Part shown: positions 5,321-5,376 of the stretch, in pieces | How positions within the stretch are numbered: position 1 is the first letter of the stretch | Layout: every line of letters begins with the position of its first letter | DNA from: an uncultured Ruminococcus sp. | GTDB taxonomy: Bacteria; Bacillota; Clostridia; Oscillospirales; Acutalibacteraceae | Length of the DNA: 5,376 nt | Direction: 5' to 3' | Assembly: GCA_902802975.1 (NCBI GenBank) | Contig: CADCOF010000048.1 | Coordinates: 1 to 5,376, forward strand | The notes under the pieces: generated by a model | Databases searched by the model: none | The model's input: the letters and a program-made list of their open reading frames with translations, nothing else | What the model was told of the DNA's origin: nothing | Program-made: the position numbers and the translations under genes

Positions 5321-5376
5321 TTATTTGTAAAAACCAATGGTTTATCACAACGACAATAGTTTGTGCAGTGTGAAAA
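5321..5376. repeat. Core element E (cut by window end)
   Basis: TTATTTGTAAAAACCAATGG and TTTATCACAACGACAATAG, then GTTTGTGCAGTGTGAAAA, repeat the first 56 nt of core D. The AAACC-AAT-GGTTT stem is kept. The remainder lies outside the window. Confidence 0.85.

Noticed and set aside
5149..5337. 62-aa minus-strand frame upstream of the helicase-loader gene
   Set aside because: It consists almost entirely of heptamer and core repeat translation and has no homology-like pattern.

Overview
The window looks like chromosomal DNA from a low-to-medium GC Gram-positive anaerobe of the Clostridia, probably a gut Ruminococcus/Oscillospiraceae relative. This is inferred from strong AGGAGG-type ribosome binding sites, consensus TTGACA/TATAAT promoters, a DnaI/DnaC-type loader with a CxxC/CxC zinc motif, and intergenic spaces packed with heptamer and palindromic repeats. 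No search was run, so the taxonomy is an inference.

Left to right on the + strand: (1) 1-563 is the C-terminal part of a phage/DnaD-like replisome protein. Its frame is open from the window edge and carries nine 15-bp repeats encoding ESKEN-like pentapeptides. (2) 564-832 holds one palindromic repeat copy and the rpmE promoter. (3) 833-1039 is rpmE (ribosomal protein L31, zinc-binding type), closed by a terminator at 1080-1114. (4) 1117-1344 is a repeat block: period-7 arrays around a ~90-nt core element. (5) 1369-2040 is a YigZ/IMPACT-family gene whose last 19 codons and stop lie in repeat DNA. (6) 2031-2235 has two more cores and arrays; 2261-2394 has two palindromic elements in inverted orientation. 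(7) A consensus promoter at 2483-2511 drives guaB (IMP dehydrogenase, 2555-4057). (8) A bidirectional terminator separates guaB from a convergent minus-strand DnaC/DnaI-like helicase-loader ATPase (4120-5115). (9) 5171-5376 holds two more core elements and their arrays, the last cut by the window end.

The genes are separate housekeeping units (translation, GTP synthesis, replication initiation), not one pathway. The two parts most worth following up are the IMP dehydrogenase and the repeat system. The IMP dehydrogenase keeps the Tritrichomonas foetus-type active-site loop, with key residues at the same numbers as in the protist enzyme as I recall it. The repeat system has five copies of a conserved core set between arrays whose 7-bp word changes while the period stays at 7; one copy has become part of a coding sequence. 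I found no defence system, transposase, CRISPR array, tRNA or rRNA.
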